This document shows, piece after piece, positions 1 to 5,806 of a DNA stretch of 7,072 bases. Source of the stretch: Streptosporangiaceae bacterium (GTDB taxonomy: Bacteria > Actinomycetota > Actinomycetes > Streptosporangiales > Streptosporangiaceae); NCBI GenBank assembly GCA_030052355.1, contig JASIGS010000695.1:1-7072 (forward strand). Direction: 5' to 3'. Positions within the stretch are counted from its first letter, which is position 1; each line of letters begins with the position of its first letter. The notes under the pieces are model-generated. The model was not told the DNA's origin. It was given only the letters and a program-made list of their open reading frames with translations, and did not search any database. A program made the position numbers and the translations under genes.

Positions 1-948
1 ACCTGGAAGCCGGGCCTGCTGATCGACCCTGGCGCGAGCCACGCTGGCAGCGCCGAGCTGATCGACATCGGCCTCGGTCCGTACCTCGCGGACCCGGCGG
101 TGACTGCGCTGCAGGCCGCGGACGTCGCGGCGGCGCTGCCCAGTCCCACGGCAGAGTCCGACAAGTATCGCCGCGGCGTGCTCGGCGTGCTAGCAGGCAG
201 CGAACGGTACACCGGCGCGGCCGTGCTCTGCGTCGGCGGCGCGATCCGCGGCGGCGCTGGGATGGTGCGGCTGGTATCCGCGCCCGCGGCCCTGCAGGTC
301 GTCAGGCAGCACTGGCCTGAGGCGGTGCTGACACAGGCCGACGAGGACGCGCTGAGCAAGGCCATCGAGGCGGCCGGGCAGGTCCAGGCGTGGGCGGCGG
401 GGCCGGGGCTCGGCACCGATCAGGGTCGGCGGGACGCGCTCGGCACCGTGCTCGCGACGACCCTGCCGGTGCTGATCGACGCGGACGGCCTCACCGTGCT
501 CGCGGCCAACCGCGACCTGCTGCCGAGGGCCGCTCCCACCCTGATCACCCCGCACGCCGGCGAGCTTGGCAGGCTGCTGCGGGCAGACCGGGCCGACATC
601 GAGGCGCGCAGGCTGCACTACGCGCGCACCGCAGCCGCGGAACTCGGCGTCACCGTGCTGCTCAAGGGCTCGACGACGGTCATCGCGACGCCCGATGCCG
701 GGCGGCCGGTCCTCGTCAACCCCACCGGGTCGAGCTGGCTGGCCACCGCGGGCTCAGGCGACGTGCTGTCCGGCCTGGCCGGTGCGCTGCTCGCGCAGGG
801 CCTGCCGCCCCCGGAGGCCGCCGGCGCTGCCGCCTACCTGCACGGGATGGCCGGCCGGCTGGCCGCCCGCGACGCCCCGATCGGGGCGGGCGATGTGATC
901 GTCGCCTTGCCGGATGCGATCAGGGCCGTTAAGCGCCCCGGCGGTTAG
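1..948 (+). CDS. nnr: Bifunctional NAD(P)H-hydrate epimerase / ADP-dependent dehydratase, 3' part
   Basis: Repairs damaged nicotinamide cofactors: the epimerase (NnrE) half interconverts R- and S-NAD(P)HX, and the dehydratase (NnrD) half converts S-NAD(P)HX back to NAD(P)H using ADP. The frame is open from base 1, so the start and most of the epimerase domain lie outside the window. Visible codons 3–27 (KPGLLIDPGASHAG, then ELIDIGLG) look like the end of an NnrE domain. From about codon 60 on it is a ribokinase-fold NnrD/CARKD domain: GSERYTGAAVL near codon 66, GPGLGTD at 134, VLIDADGLTVLA at 157, LITPHAGELGRLL at 181, VLLKGST at 219, and the signature NPTG…AGSGDVLSG at 240–258, whose Asp is the expected catalytic residue. 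The fused architecture is the common bacterial one. A start at base 100 would be an internal GTG and is not real. The TAG stop lies in the loop of a small hairpin and faces a convergent gene. Confidence is high for family and partial status. Confidence 0.95.
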   Translation, partial: TWKPGLLIDPGASHAGSAELIDIGLGPYLADPAVTALQAADVAAALPSPTAESDKYRRGVLGVLAGSERYTGAAVLCVGGAIRGGAGMVRLVSAPAALQVVRQHWPEAVLTQADEDALSKAIEAAGQVQAWAAGPGLGTDQGRRDALGTVLATTLPVLIDADGLTVLAANRDLLPRAAPTLITPHAGELGRLLRADRADIEARRLHYARTAAAELGVTVLLKGSTTVIATPDAGRPVLVNPTGSSWLATAGSGDVLSGLAGALLAQGLPPPEAAGAAAYLHGMAGRLAARDAPIGAGDVIVALPDAIRAVKRPGG

Positions 949-955
949 CCGCTGG
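938..955 (+). terminator. Candidate GC-rich stem-loop at the nnr / peptidase convergence
   Basis: Bases 938–944 (CCGGCGG) pair with 949–955 (CCGCTGG) as a 7-bp stem including one G·U pair, closing a TTAG loop that holds the nnr stop codon. A competing 5-bp palindrome TAGCC-GCT-GGCTA (946–958) contains both convergent stop codons. No U-tract follows, so this would be at most a weak or U-less terminator. Seen directly as an inverted repeat; the function is inferred. Confidence 0.3.
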
Positions 956-2800
956 CTACTCCGACCTGCCGCCGAGGTACCTGGCCAGGAACTTGTCTGC
1001 CGCGCCGTAGAACCTCAGCCGGTTCTGCGGCTTGGCGAAGCCGTGGCCCTCGTCGGGGAACAGCATGTAGTCGTACTCGATGCCGGCCTTCTTCAGCGCC
1101 TCGACGATCTGCTCGGACTCGGCCTGCTTGACCCGCGGGTCGTTCGCGCCCTGCGCGATCAGCAGCGGGATCCTGATCTGCTCGGCGCGTGACAGCGGCG
1201 AGCGGGACCAGAGGAAGTCCCTGTCCTTCTCCGGGTTGCCAACCCGGCGGTAGAACTGCGAGATCACCGGCGCCCAGTACGGCGGGACGGTCTCGATGAG
1301 CGTGATCAAGTTCGACGGGCCGACGATGTCGATGGCGCAGCAGTAGATGTCGGGGGTGAACGCCGCTCCCGCCAGCGCCGCGTATCCGCCGTAAGACCCG
1401 CCCATGATCGCGACCTTCGCCGGGTCGGCCCAGCCCTGCCCGATGGCGTAAGCCACCGCGTCGGACAGGTCGTCCTGCATCTTCGCGCCCCACTCGCGGT
1501 CGCCCGCGTTCACGAACGCCTTGCCGTAGCCGGTCGAGCCGCGGAAGTTGACCTGAAGGCACAGGTAGCCCCGGTTGGCCATCCACTGGGCGTGCGGGTC
1601 GTAGCCCCAGGTGTCGCGCCCCCACGGGCCGCCGTGCACGAACAGCACGGTGGGCAGGGCCGTCCGGTCCTGTCCGGGCGGGAACGTGGCGTAGCCGTGG
1701 ATCGTCAGCCCGTCGCGGGCCTGATACGAGAACGGCTCCATCGCCGCCAGCTCGTAACGGGACAGCTGCGGCTGGTGCTCGAACAGGAACTGCGCGGACC
1801 GCGCCTGCCGGTCGTAGGCGAAGTAGGGAACCGGGCCCGAGTCGTTGGTGAAGCCGACGAGCCATATCCGGTCCGAGTCGTCGGTGCCCTGGAAGGTGGG
1901 GTCGCCGGGGTGAAGCGCCCGGATCGCGGCCAGATCGTCGGCGACGGTGGGATCGAGCACCTGGTACTGCATCCGTGCCTTGAGCGTGGCCACGATCTGT
2001 GGCTGCCTGGTGACCGGGTGGACCTTGACCCCGCTGACGTCCGCTTCGGGGTCCTCGGCGAGCACCTGGGTCGCGCCGGTGGCCACGTCGATCCGAACCA
2101 GCCTGGCCGTCTGCGCACCAACGGAGCTGGTCAGCAGCAGCGACCGGCCGTCCGCCGAGAACTCCAGGAACTCCACGCTCTCCGCGTCCTCGGCCGGAAT
2201 CCTGAGCAGCTCGCGCCACTCCGCGTCGGCGTCGTCCCTGACCAGCAGCGCGAAACTGCCGTCCGGCTGGGGCGCGAGCGCGGCCCGGACCGCGAGGTCG
2301 GTGTCGGCAACCCAGCCGATGTAGCCGGGGTTGTCGATCTCCTTGGTCAGCTCCCCGGTGGTCAGGTCGAGCCGGTACACGTCGTGCAGCTGCGGGTTGG
2401 CCTGGTTCAGCCCGAGCAGCACCTCGTTCGGGCGGCTCCGCTCGAGCCCGATGATCTGCGTCTGCACACCGTCGAACGGCGTCAGGTCGCGGCGCTGCAT
2501 GGTCGGCAGGTCGACGTCATGCAGCCGCCAGTTCTCGTCACCGCCGATGTCCTGCAGGTAGAGCAGGTGGCGGCCGTCGTGCGTCCAGGCGAACTGCCTG
2601 ATGCCGCGGTCGGTGTCATCGGTGACCACCCGCGCCGCGGCCCAGTCGACGCCTCCTTCCGGGCTGACCGGGGCGACCCAGACGTTGAGCACGCCATCCT
2701 TCGGGGCGATCCAGGCAAGCTGCGTGCCGTCCCGGGAGATGCGCGGGCTTACCCGCTCCGGGTTGCCAAACAGGACGGTGAGAGGGATGAGTTCCGGCAT
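956..2800 (-). CDS. S9 family peptidase (prolyl oligopeptidase / acylaminoacyl-peptidase type)
   Basis: Serine peptidase of 614 aa that probably trims oligopeptides in the cytoplasm; I see no signal peptide or membrane segment. Residues about 1–350 have the repeated beta-propeller look of S9 enzymes (PD40-like stretches such as RVSPRISRDGTQLAW at 16–30, FAWTHDGRHLLYL at 70–82 and FSADGRSLLLTS at 214–225). Residues about 355–612 form the alpha/beta-hydrolase catalytic domain. The oxyanion region is VHGGPWGR (388–395), the nucleophile is Ser469 in GGSYGGYA, and the acid and base are expected at Asp554 (GANDPRVKQ) and His586 (DEGHGF). NFRGSTGYG (418–426) is a family hallmark. The ATG at 2800 is the only sensible start: an in-frame TAA lies at 2812–2810 just upstream. 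No Shine–Dalgarno sequence precedes it, and a promoter-like element ends 8 bases upstream, so the mRNA may be leaderless. It lies divergent to alr and convergent to nnr, as a single-gene unit. The exact substrate cannot be told from sequence. Confidence 0.95.
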   Translation of the reverse strand: MPELIPLTVLFGNPERVSPRISRDGTQLAWIAPKDGVLNVWVAPVSPEGGVDWAAARVVTDDTDRGIRQFAWTHDGRHLLYLQDIGGDENWRLHDVDLPTMQRRDLTPFDGVQTQIIGLERSRPNEVLLGLNQANPQLHDVYRLDLTTGELTKEIDNPGYIGWVADTDLAVRAALAPQPDGSFALLVRDDADAEWRELLRIPAEDAESVEFLEFSADGRSLLLTSSVGAQTARLVRIDVATGATQVLAEDPEADVSGVKVHPVTRQPQIVATLKARMQYQVLDPTVADDLAAIRALHPGDPTFQGTDDSDRIWLVGFTNDSGPVPYFAYDRQARSAQFLFEHQPQLSRYELAAMEPFSYQARDGLTIHGYATFPPGQDRTALPTVLFVHGGPWGRDTWGYDPHAQWMANRGYLCLQVNFRGSTGYGKAFVNAGDREWGAKMQDDLSDAVAYAIGQGWADPAKVAIMGGSYGGYAALAGAAFTPDIYCCAIDIVGPSNLITLIETVPPYWAPVISQFYRRVGNPEKDRDFLWSRSPLSRAEQIRIPLLIAQGANDPRVKQAESEQIVEALKKAGIEYDYMLFPDEGHGFAKPQNRLRFYGAADKFLARYLGGRSE

Positions 2801-2803
2801 GGA

Positions 2804-2818
2804 GCATGCTTATCATGC
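2804..2818. repeat. Short inverted repeat over the peptidase promoter/start
   Basis: GCATG (2804–2808) and CATGC (2814–2818) form a perfect inverted repeat around the spacer CTTAT, which itself overlaps the proposed −10 element. A further CATG lies at 2798–2801, covering the peptidase start codon. The position would suit a repressor site, but the arms are only 5 bp and no regulator gene lies in the window. Confidence 0.3.
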
Positions 2819-2837
2819 GGCTGCGGGTGGCCGCCAA
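2809..2837 (-). promoter_or_regulatory. Candidate promoter of the S9 peptidase (leaderless)
   Basis: Read on the − strand, a −35-like TTGGCG (2837–2832, 4 of 6 matches to TTGACA) and a −10-like GATAAG (2814–2809, 4 of 6 matches to TATAAT) are separated by exactly 17 bases. Transcription would begin within about 0–3 bases of the peptidase ATG at 2800, which fits the missing ribosome-binding site and the frequent leaderless mRNAs of actinobacteria. Called by eye, so the chance-match risk is real. Confidence 0.4.
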
Positions 2838-2898
2838 AGGCCCGGCCTGGCATCGCGGCGTGCAAAGCGGCGAACGGTCACTGGCAGACTTGACTGCC

Positions 2899-4092
2899 AT
2901 GGATGGTCAGCCAGAGGCAGTCGTCGACCTTGACACGGTCCAGGCGAACGTTGCGGCGCTGCGGCGGCACGTCGGGCCCGCCACCGCCGTGATGGCGATG
3001 GTCAAGTCCGACGGCTACGGGCACGGCATGGTCCCGGCGGCCAGGGCGGCGCTGGCCGGAGGGGCGAGCTGGCTCGGTGTCGTGCAGACGGGGGATGCGA
3101 TCGCCCTCCGCGAGGCGGGCCTGGACGTCCCCGTTGTCAGCCTGCACGGCTGCCCGGACGCGATGCACGCGGACGCGATCAGGCACGGTGTCGACCTGAC
3201 CGCGGGCTCGGCCGCCCTGGTGGGCCACATCGCGGCGGCGGCCGGGACCGCGGGCCAGCCTGCCAGGCTGCACCTGGAGGCCGACACCGGCATGAGCAGG
3301 GGCGGCGCCATCGCCGCGGACTGGCCAGAGCTGGTCCAGGCGGCACTGGCGGCGCAGGCAGCCGGGCGGGCGCGGATCGTGGGCATCTGGTCCCACTTCG
3401 CCTGCGCCGACATCCCCGGTCACGAGGCCACGGCGAGCCAGCTCGACGCGTTCCGCACGGCGCTGGCGGTGGCTGAGCGAGCAGGCCTGCGGCCCGAGGT
3501 GCGCCACCTGGCGAACGGTGCCGCGACGCTGACCTTGCCCGACAGCCACTTCGACCTGGTCAGGCCCGGCGGCGTGGTGTACGGGCTGTGCACCCTGCCG
3601 GGCGGGCCCCCGGCCTGGCTCCGCCCTGCCATGACGCTGCGCGCCCGGCTGATCCAGGTGAAGCGGGTCCCGGCGGGCACGGCGGTGTCCTACGGGCACC
3701 GCTACGCGGCTGGCCGGGCCACCACGCTCGGCGTCGTTCCCCTCGGCTACAACGAGGGCATCCCGCGGAGCGCCACGAACGTCGCCGGCCTCGTCTTCAC
3801 CCGCGGGCGCAGGGTCCAGATCGCGGGGACGGTCAACCAGAACCACATCGTGCTTGACCTCGGCGACGAGGCTGCTGAGGCCGGCGACGAGGTCGTGCTG
3901 TTCGGCCCTGGCGATCACGGCGAGCCCACCGCACAAGAGTGGGCCGACAAGCTAGGGACCATTTCGTACGAGGTTGTCACGCGGTTTACCGGGAAGGTGC
4001 CGAGAACTTACTCTGGGGTAACAGCGGCCGGGTACGGGGCCGCTCTCGCACCTGACGGGAGAACCGATGGCAAGCTGGCGGCGGCTCACTAG
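2899..4092 (+). CDS. alr: Alanine racemase, PLP-dependent, with atypical active-site loop
   Basis: Interconverts L- and D-alanine for peptidoglycan. From ATG 2899 it is 397 aa, a usual Alr length. The PLP-binding N-terminal barrel begins AVVDLDTVQANV. The Schiff-base lysine is K36 (MVKSDGYGHG), R134 lies in DTGMSRGG, H166 in WSHFACAD, and R222 (expected to contact the pyridine N) in FDLVRPGG. The second catalytic base is Y265 (AVSYGHRY), and the C-terminal hallmark GTISYEVVTR…VPRTY is present. Unusual: the normally conserved CMDQ-type gate loop reads NQNH at 313–316 (3835–3846), GYADG reads GYNEG (283–287), and the phosphate-site NS reads NG (206–207). About 26 unconserved residues follow VPRTY. 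The start is uncertain. The frame stays open to ATG 2806, with ATG 2815 (a GGAG lies 10 bases upstream) and GTG 2860 as alternatives. I prefer 2899 because homology begins there and the longer forms run through the divergent promoter; no good ribosome-binding site precedes 2899. Its 3' end overlaps the next gene by 26 bases. Confidence 0.88.
   Translation: MDGQPEAVVDLDTVQANVAALRRHVGPATAVMAMVKSDGYGHGMVPAARAALAGGASWLGVVQTGDAIALREAGLDVPVVSLHGCPDAMHADAIRHGVDLTAGSAALVGHIAAAAGTAGQPARLHLEADTGMSRGGAIAADWPELVQAALAAQAAGRARIVGIWSHFACADIPGHEATASQLDAFRTALAVAERAGLRPEVRHLANGAATLTLPDSHFDLVRPGGVVYGLCTLPGGPPAWLRPAMTLRARLIQVKRVPAGTAVSYGHRYAAGRATTLGVVPLGYNEGIPRSATNVAGLVFTRGRRVQIAGTVNQNHIVLDLGDEAAEAGDEVVLFGPGDHGEPTAQEWADKLGTISYEVVTRFTGKVPRTYSGVTAAGYGAALAPDGRTDGKLAAAH
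3985..4014 (+). promoter_or_regulatory. Possible internal promoter for the hydrolase–tsaE pair
   Basis: TTTACC (3985–3990) and TACTCT (4009–4014) are spaced by 18 bases in a locally AT-richer patch of the alr 3' end. Transcription would start near 4020, giving a leader of about 46 bases with GGGAG at 4058–4062 ahead of the hydrolase ATG at 4067. The matches are partial (4/6 and 3/6), so this is a weak call. Confidence 0.22.
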
Positions 4093-5146
4093 CGTCGCAG
4101 GGGTCGCGACGGGGATCGTGGCCGCCGGAGCCGGCGTGGCGATCGCGGCGGAGAAGGTCGTGGTGGGCCGCTTGCGGCTACGCGCGGATCCGGCGGGGAA
4201 CGAGCCGTTCGGGCAGCTACGCGGCCGCCCGGTCGCGGTCATCGCCGACGACGGGGTGCCCCTGCACGCGGAGGTTTCAGGGCCGGACGACGCCCCCGTC
4301 ACCGTCGTGCTCTGTCACGGTTACACGCTGAACCAGGACGTCTGGCACTACCAGCGCCAGGACCTCTCGCAGGACCTGCGGGTGGTCAGCTGGGACCAGC
4401 GCAGCCACGGCAGGTCGGGCCGGAGCGATCCTGGTCACGTCAGCATCGACCAGCTCGGCGCCGACCTCGCGGCGGTGCTGGCGGCCACCGTGCCCGGCCG
4501 CAGGCGCGCCGTGCTCGTCGGCCACTCCATGGGCGGGATGACGATCATGGCCCTGGCCAGCCAGCGGCCCGAGCTCTTCGGCACCAAGATCATCGGCACC
4601 GCGCTCATCTCGACGACGGACCATCTGGTGGACGCCACCACGTGGCTGCCGCTTCCGCTCCGGCCCGCTGCCAGGCTGGCGACGCCCGCCCTGCTCCGCC
4701 GCTCGGCCCGCGGCAGGCGCGCGGCCCTGATCGAGCGGATCAGGGCCGCCGGCGGTGACCTGGCGTTCCTGTCGACGAGGTTCATCGCCTTCGGCGATCC
4801 GGACGTGAGCCCGACGGTCGTGGACTTTCTCGAGCGCGTCATCCGCGCGACGCCCATCGACGTGGTGGCCGACTTCTACCTGGCGCTGCTCGACCACGAC
4901 AAGCGGGGAGCCCTCGAGGTGCTCGGGCGGGTGCCGACCCTGGTGCTGGCCGGTGAGCAGGACAGGCTGATCCCGGCCAGGCTGGCGGTCGGCCTCGCGG
5001 CCTCGATCCCGGGCGCGAAGCTGGTGCTCGTGCCGCGAGCCGGGCACGGGGTCATCCTGGAGAAGCCAGAAATCGTGACCGAGGAGATTGCCGACCTGGT
5101 GGCGCTCGCCATCGACAAGGCGAGCACGCGGAGGCGCCCGGCGTGA
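4067..5146 (+). CDS. Alpha/beta-fold hydrolase with N-terminal membrane segment
   Basis: A 359-aa alpha/beta hydrolase, substrate unknown. Residues about 8–28 (VAGVATGIVAAGAGVAIAA core) form a hydrophobic segment after WRR, either an uncleaved membrane anchor or a signal sequence. The catalytic domain starts near residue 57. The oxyanion motif is CHGYTLN (83–89), followed by SWDQRSHGRSG (108–118). The nucleophile is Ser154 in GHSMGG, the acid is Asp299 (AGEQDRLIP) and the base His327 (RAGHGVILEKPE), so the triad is intact. A cap region spans roughly 185–270. The ATG at 4067 has GGGAG 4–5 bases upstream and lies inside the alr 3' end (26-base overlap, different frame); the stop overlaps the tsaE start as GTGA, indicating translational coupling. 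A hydrolase between alr and tsaE is a recurring arrangement in actinobacteria, but its role there is unknown to me. An esterase, lipase or peroxidase-like activity is possible. Confidence 0.92.
   Translation: MASWRRLTSVAGVATGIVAAGAGVAIAAEKVVVGRLRLRADPAGNEPFGQLRGRPVAVIADDGVPLHAEVSGPDDAPVTVVLCHGYTLNQDVWHYQRQDLSQDLRVVSWDQRSHGRSGRSDPGHVSIDQLGADLAAVLAATVPGRRRAVLVGHSMGGMTIMALASQRPELFGTKIIGTALISTTDHLVDATTWLPLPLRPAARLATPALLRRSARGRRAALIERIRAAGGDLAFLSTRFIAFGDPDVSPTVVDFLERVIRATPIDVVADFYLALLDHDKRGALEVLGRVPTLVLAGEQDRLIPARLAVGLAASIPGAKLVLVPRAGHGVILEKPEIVTEEIADLVALAIDKASTRRRPA
5130..5134 (+). promoter_or_regulatory. Ribosome-binding site of tsaE
   Basis: A perfect GGAGG lies 8 bases upstream of the GTG at 5143, inside the hydrolase 3' end. 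It supports the GTG start and the 4-base GTGA overlap rather than any later start. Confidence 0.7.
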
Positions 5147-5676
5147 CCGTCGATGAACGGGTCACGGTTGCCACCGCCGCGCAGATGCGAGAGCTCGGCC
5201 AGCGGCTGGCCGGCCTGCTGCGCCCGGGCGACCTGGTGGTGCTGTCGGGTTCGCTCGGCTCCGGCAAGACCACGCTGGCACAGGGCATCGGTGCGGGCCT
5301 GCGCGTCCGCGGTCCGGTGACATCGCCGACGTTCGTCATCTCCCGGGTGCACCCGAGCCTGCACGGCGGACCAGCCCTGGTGCACGCGGATGCATATCGT
5401 CTCGGCAGCAAGGCCGAGGTGGACGACCTGGACCTGGACACGGACGTGGCGACGTCGGTCACCGTGGTCGAGTGGGGCGAGGGCCTGGTCGAGGACCTCG
5501 CGCCGAGCTTCCTGGCCGTCGCGATCCGCGCGACCGCGCCTGATGAGCTTCCTGACGAGCAGGAGGCCGACCAGCCGCGTACCGTCCGGATCACCGCCAG
5601 GGGGGAGCGATGGGCCGGACCCGCCGAGAAGGCACGGCTGGCTGAGGCCGTGGCCGGGGGCGTTCCCTCCCGGTAG
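5143..5676 (+). CDS. tsaE: tRNA t6A biosynthesis ATPase TsaE
   Basis: TsaE is the ATPase that works with TsaB and TsaD to transfer threonylcarbamoyl to A37 of ANN-decoding tRNAs (t6A), in the cytoplasm. The 177-aa protein shows a Walker A P-loop GSLGSGKTT (36–44, Lys42 and Thr43 contacting nucleotide), the switch-like TSPTF (60–64), HADAYR (81–86) and the family motif VEWGE (109–113). An acidic stretch (about 133–144, rich in D and E) lies before the last beta strand and makes it slightly longer than the usual 150–160 aa. The GTG start overlaps the hydrolase stop (GTGA) behind a perfect GGAGG. In many actinobacteria tsaB, rimI and tsaD follow directly; here the next gene is an unrelated membrane protein. 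The stop codon is part of a stem-loop. Confidence 0.96.
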   Translation: MTVDERVTVATAAQMRELGQRLAGLLRPGDLVVLSGSLGSGKTTLAQGIGAGLRVRGPVTSPTFVISRVHPSLHGGPALVHADAYRLGSKAEVDDLDLDTDVATSVTVVEWGEGLVEDLAPSFLAVAIRATAPDELPDEQEADQPRTVRITARGERWAGPAEKARLAEAVAGGVPSR

Positions 5677-5700
5677 CGCCGGCGCGACGCCGCGGGCGCT
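5675..5700 (+). terminator. Stem-loop at the end of tsaE, possible terminator
   Basis: AGCGCC (5675–5680) pairs with GGCGCT (5695–5700), and inside it GGCG (5681–5684) pairs with CGCC (5688–5691) around a CGA loop, with a 3-base bulge (5692–5694). The hairpin begins within the tsaE TAG. It is GC-rich and lacks a U-run, as many actinobacterial terminators do. A promoter-like element follows, consistent with the end of the alr–tsaE unit. Confidence 0.4.
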
Positions 5701-5723
5701 CCGAATTGTCCACGGCGGCACCG

Positions 5724-5752
5724 TTCGCACTACTAGACTTCCGGGTTATCCT
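5724..5752 (+). promoter_or_regulatory. Candidate promoter for the membrane protein gene
   Basis: TTCGCA (5724–5729) and TATCCT (5747–5752) are separated by exactly 17 bases; each matches its sigma-70-type consensus at 4 of 6 positions and the −10 fits TANNNT. It sits in the AT-richest part of the 130-base gap between tsaE and the next gene, giving a leader of about 48 bases before GTG 5807. Called by eye. Confidence 0.4.
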
Positions 5753-5797
5753 CGACGGTCACGCCGTGGCCCGCCGCGGTGCCGTTGTGCTATCCCC

Positions 5798-5802
5798 GGA
5801 GG
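5798..5802 (+). promoter_or_regulatory. Ribosome-binding site deciding the GTG 5807 start
   Basis: GGAGG lies 4 bases before the GTG at 5807. The same reading frame is open back into tsaE (to ATG 5390 and beyond), so this site is what identifies the true start of the membrane protein gene. Confidence 0.65.
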
Positions 5803-5806
5803 CGTT

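Noticed and set aside
945..2219. 424-codon open frame on − in another frame of the peptidase
   Set aside because: Shadow of the peptidase gene; its sequence is Arg/Gly/Ala-rich with no domain, and the real frame covers it.
1592..2893. Long open frame of 433 codons on + opposite the S9 peptidase
   Set aside because: A typical high-GC shadow: its protein is Arg/Val/Gly/Leu-rich with no recognisable motif, while the − strand carries a complete peptidase with its catalytic triad.
2890..2895. TTGACT just before the alr ATG as a −35 box
   Set aside because: A −10 at normal spacing would fall inside alr near 2913–2918, where no matching hexamer is present, and it would be downstream of the start codon.
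2806..2898. Longer alr with start at ATG 2806 or ATG 2815
   Set aside because: The extra 28–31 residues match nothing I know in Alr and cross the divergent promoter region. ATG 2815 with GGAG 10 bases upstream remains possible, so this is a preference rather than a firm exclusion.
2878..3936. 352-codon open frame on − opposite alr
   Set aside because: Antisense shadow of alr; no conserved motif and composition typical of GC-skewed non-coding frames.
4277..5047. 256-codon open frame on − opposite the hydrolase
   Set aside because: Antisense shadow: composition dominated by Arg, Gly, Ala and His with no motif, while the + strand hydrolase has an intact triad.
5706..5739. TTGTCC…TAGACT as a promoter after tsaE
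   Set aside because: The spacing is 22 bases, too long for a normal sigma-70-type promoter; the TTCGCA-17-TATCCT pair just downstream fits better.
5390..5806. Upstream extension of the membrane protein frame to ATG 5390
   Set aside because: It would lie inside tsaE, and the extension is Arg/Pro/Ser-rich shadow sequence; GTG 5807 has a perfect ribosome-binding site.
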